DNA of 64,000 nt from assembly GCF_000479335.1 (NCBI RefSeq), contig NC_022584.1, positions 62,001 through 126,000 on the forward strand, given 5' to 3'. Within the stretch, counting starts at the first letter, position 1. Every line of letters begins with the position of its first letter. Both the position numbers and the translations under genes were made by a program. Under the pieces are notes generated by a model, which did not search any database, was not told the origin of the DNA, and worked only from the letters and a program-made list of their open reading frames with translations. This document shows, one piece after another, positions 63,665 to 64,000 of this stretch. The DNA is from Streptococcus ilei. GTDB lineage: Bacteria; Bacillota; Bacilli; Lactobacillales; Streptococcaceae.

Positions 63665-64000
63665 TTGTTCTGTAATGAGGAGTCTTCCCAAAAATTCTTG
63701 TAAGATAAAGAAGACAATTAGGCTGGCAATGGTCTCGCCTAAGAAGGACGAGCTATTCACAATCAGTGAGTACAGGTAGGCACTTTGGCCAGCTGGAGCA
63801 TAGCTTCCCCAGAAGATGACACCTGCAATATAGTGAATTGTGTAACGTGCGAACCCTCCTAAGATGACTCCGACTGTGATATAAGTAAGCGTCTGTAGTC
63901 GTTTCTTTTCTCGGATAGCCTTGTCAAGAGCAGGTTTGACAGTTCCACTCAGTCCAATAAGACTAAAGGCTACAAAGTACTCTAAGAAACCTTGGATTGG
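63662..64000 (-). CDS. thiT: Thiamine ECF transporter S component ThiT (C-terminal part)
   Basis: The frame is open to the window edge, giving the last 112 residues. Membrane-rich sequence with PIQGFLEYFVAFSLIGLSG, LGGFARYTIHYIAGVIFWG and SYAPAGQSAYLYS is typical of ThiT/YuaJ, the thiamine-binding subunit that works with the shared ECF energising module. Its promoter, and any TPP riboswitch, lie outside the window. Confidence 0.85.
   Translation of the reverse strand, partial: PIQGFLEYFVAFSLIGLSGTVKPALDKAIREKKRLQTLTYITVGVILGGFARYTIHYIAGVIFWGSYAPAGQSAYLYSLIVNSSSFLGETIASLIVFFILQEFLGRLLITEQ

Overview
The window is chromosomal DNA from a low-GC Gram-positive coccus, almost certainly an oral streptococcus of the mitis/sanguinis/parasanguinis type. 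The evidence is conserved streptococcal gene blocks (xseA-xseB-ispA-tlyA-argR-recN, glmU-nudF-macP-pfs, pbp2b-recR-ddl-murF), extended -10 promoters (TGnTATAAT), strong AGGAGG ribosome sites and a RUP-like element of the kind known from pneumococcus and relatives. The species cannot be fixed from the sequence alone. No rRNA, tRNA, CRISPR array or prophage was seen.

Layout. 1-6450: LysR remnant, then a tightly overlapping DNA-repair/isoprenoid/rRNA-modification operon ending with recN and a PPP-type phosphatase. 6490-11900: single housekeeping genes (degV, HU, perR, gpmA, metG), each with its own promoter and terminator, plus a 51-codon membrane ORF at 7898. 11960-17400: repeat elements, an HTH/DUF2975 pair, a DUF6287-like surface protein, an IS3-family element that landed inside a hairpin loop, and a lipase-like protein. 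17510-26255: a Bce-type peptide sensing and detoxification region with one two-component system and two paralogous ABC exporters whose upstream regions share the same element at the same distance from the -10 box; two divergent SemiSWEET genes lie between the exporters. 26365-30750: an OppA-like lipoprotein, a PadR/DUF1129 pair with a repeated operator, a DUF2829 (Tad2-like) protein and a short-chain dehydrogenase.

30840-41830 is the accessory heart of the window: about 16 consecutive same-strand small genes that look like polymorphic-toxin immunity proteins (SUKH/SMI1, Imm26-like, NTF2-fold, DUF4304, HEAT-like and unrecognised families), with no toxin gene among them and with decayed duplicate fragments between them. 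It ends at a RUP-like element. 41850-44390 adds NUDIX, GNAT, a stand-alone PEP-utilizer-like barrel and an ASCH protein.

44600-63108 returns to core functions: UDP-GlcNAc synthesis (glmU), peptidoglycan synthesis and its control (macP, pbp2b, ddl, murF), nucleotide clean-up, base-excision repair (nth, exoA), recombination (recR), three tandem YwaF-like membrane proteins, a DUF2207 protein and prfC. The prfC leader carries a strong ribosome site in front of an ATG-TAG start-stop. The window closes inside thiT on the minus strand. Five copies of a roughly 175-230 bp structured repeat and two copies of a second hairpin-rich repeat are scattered through intergenic regions.
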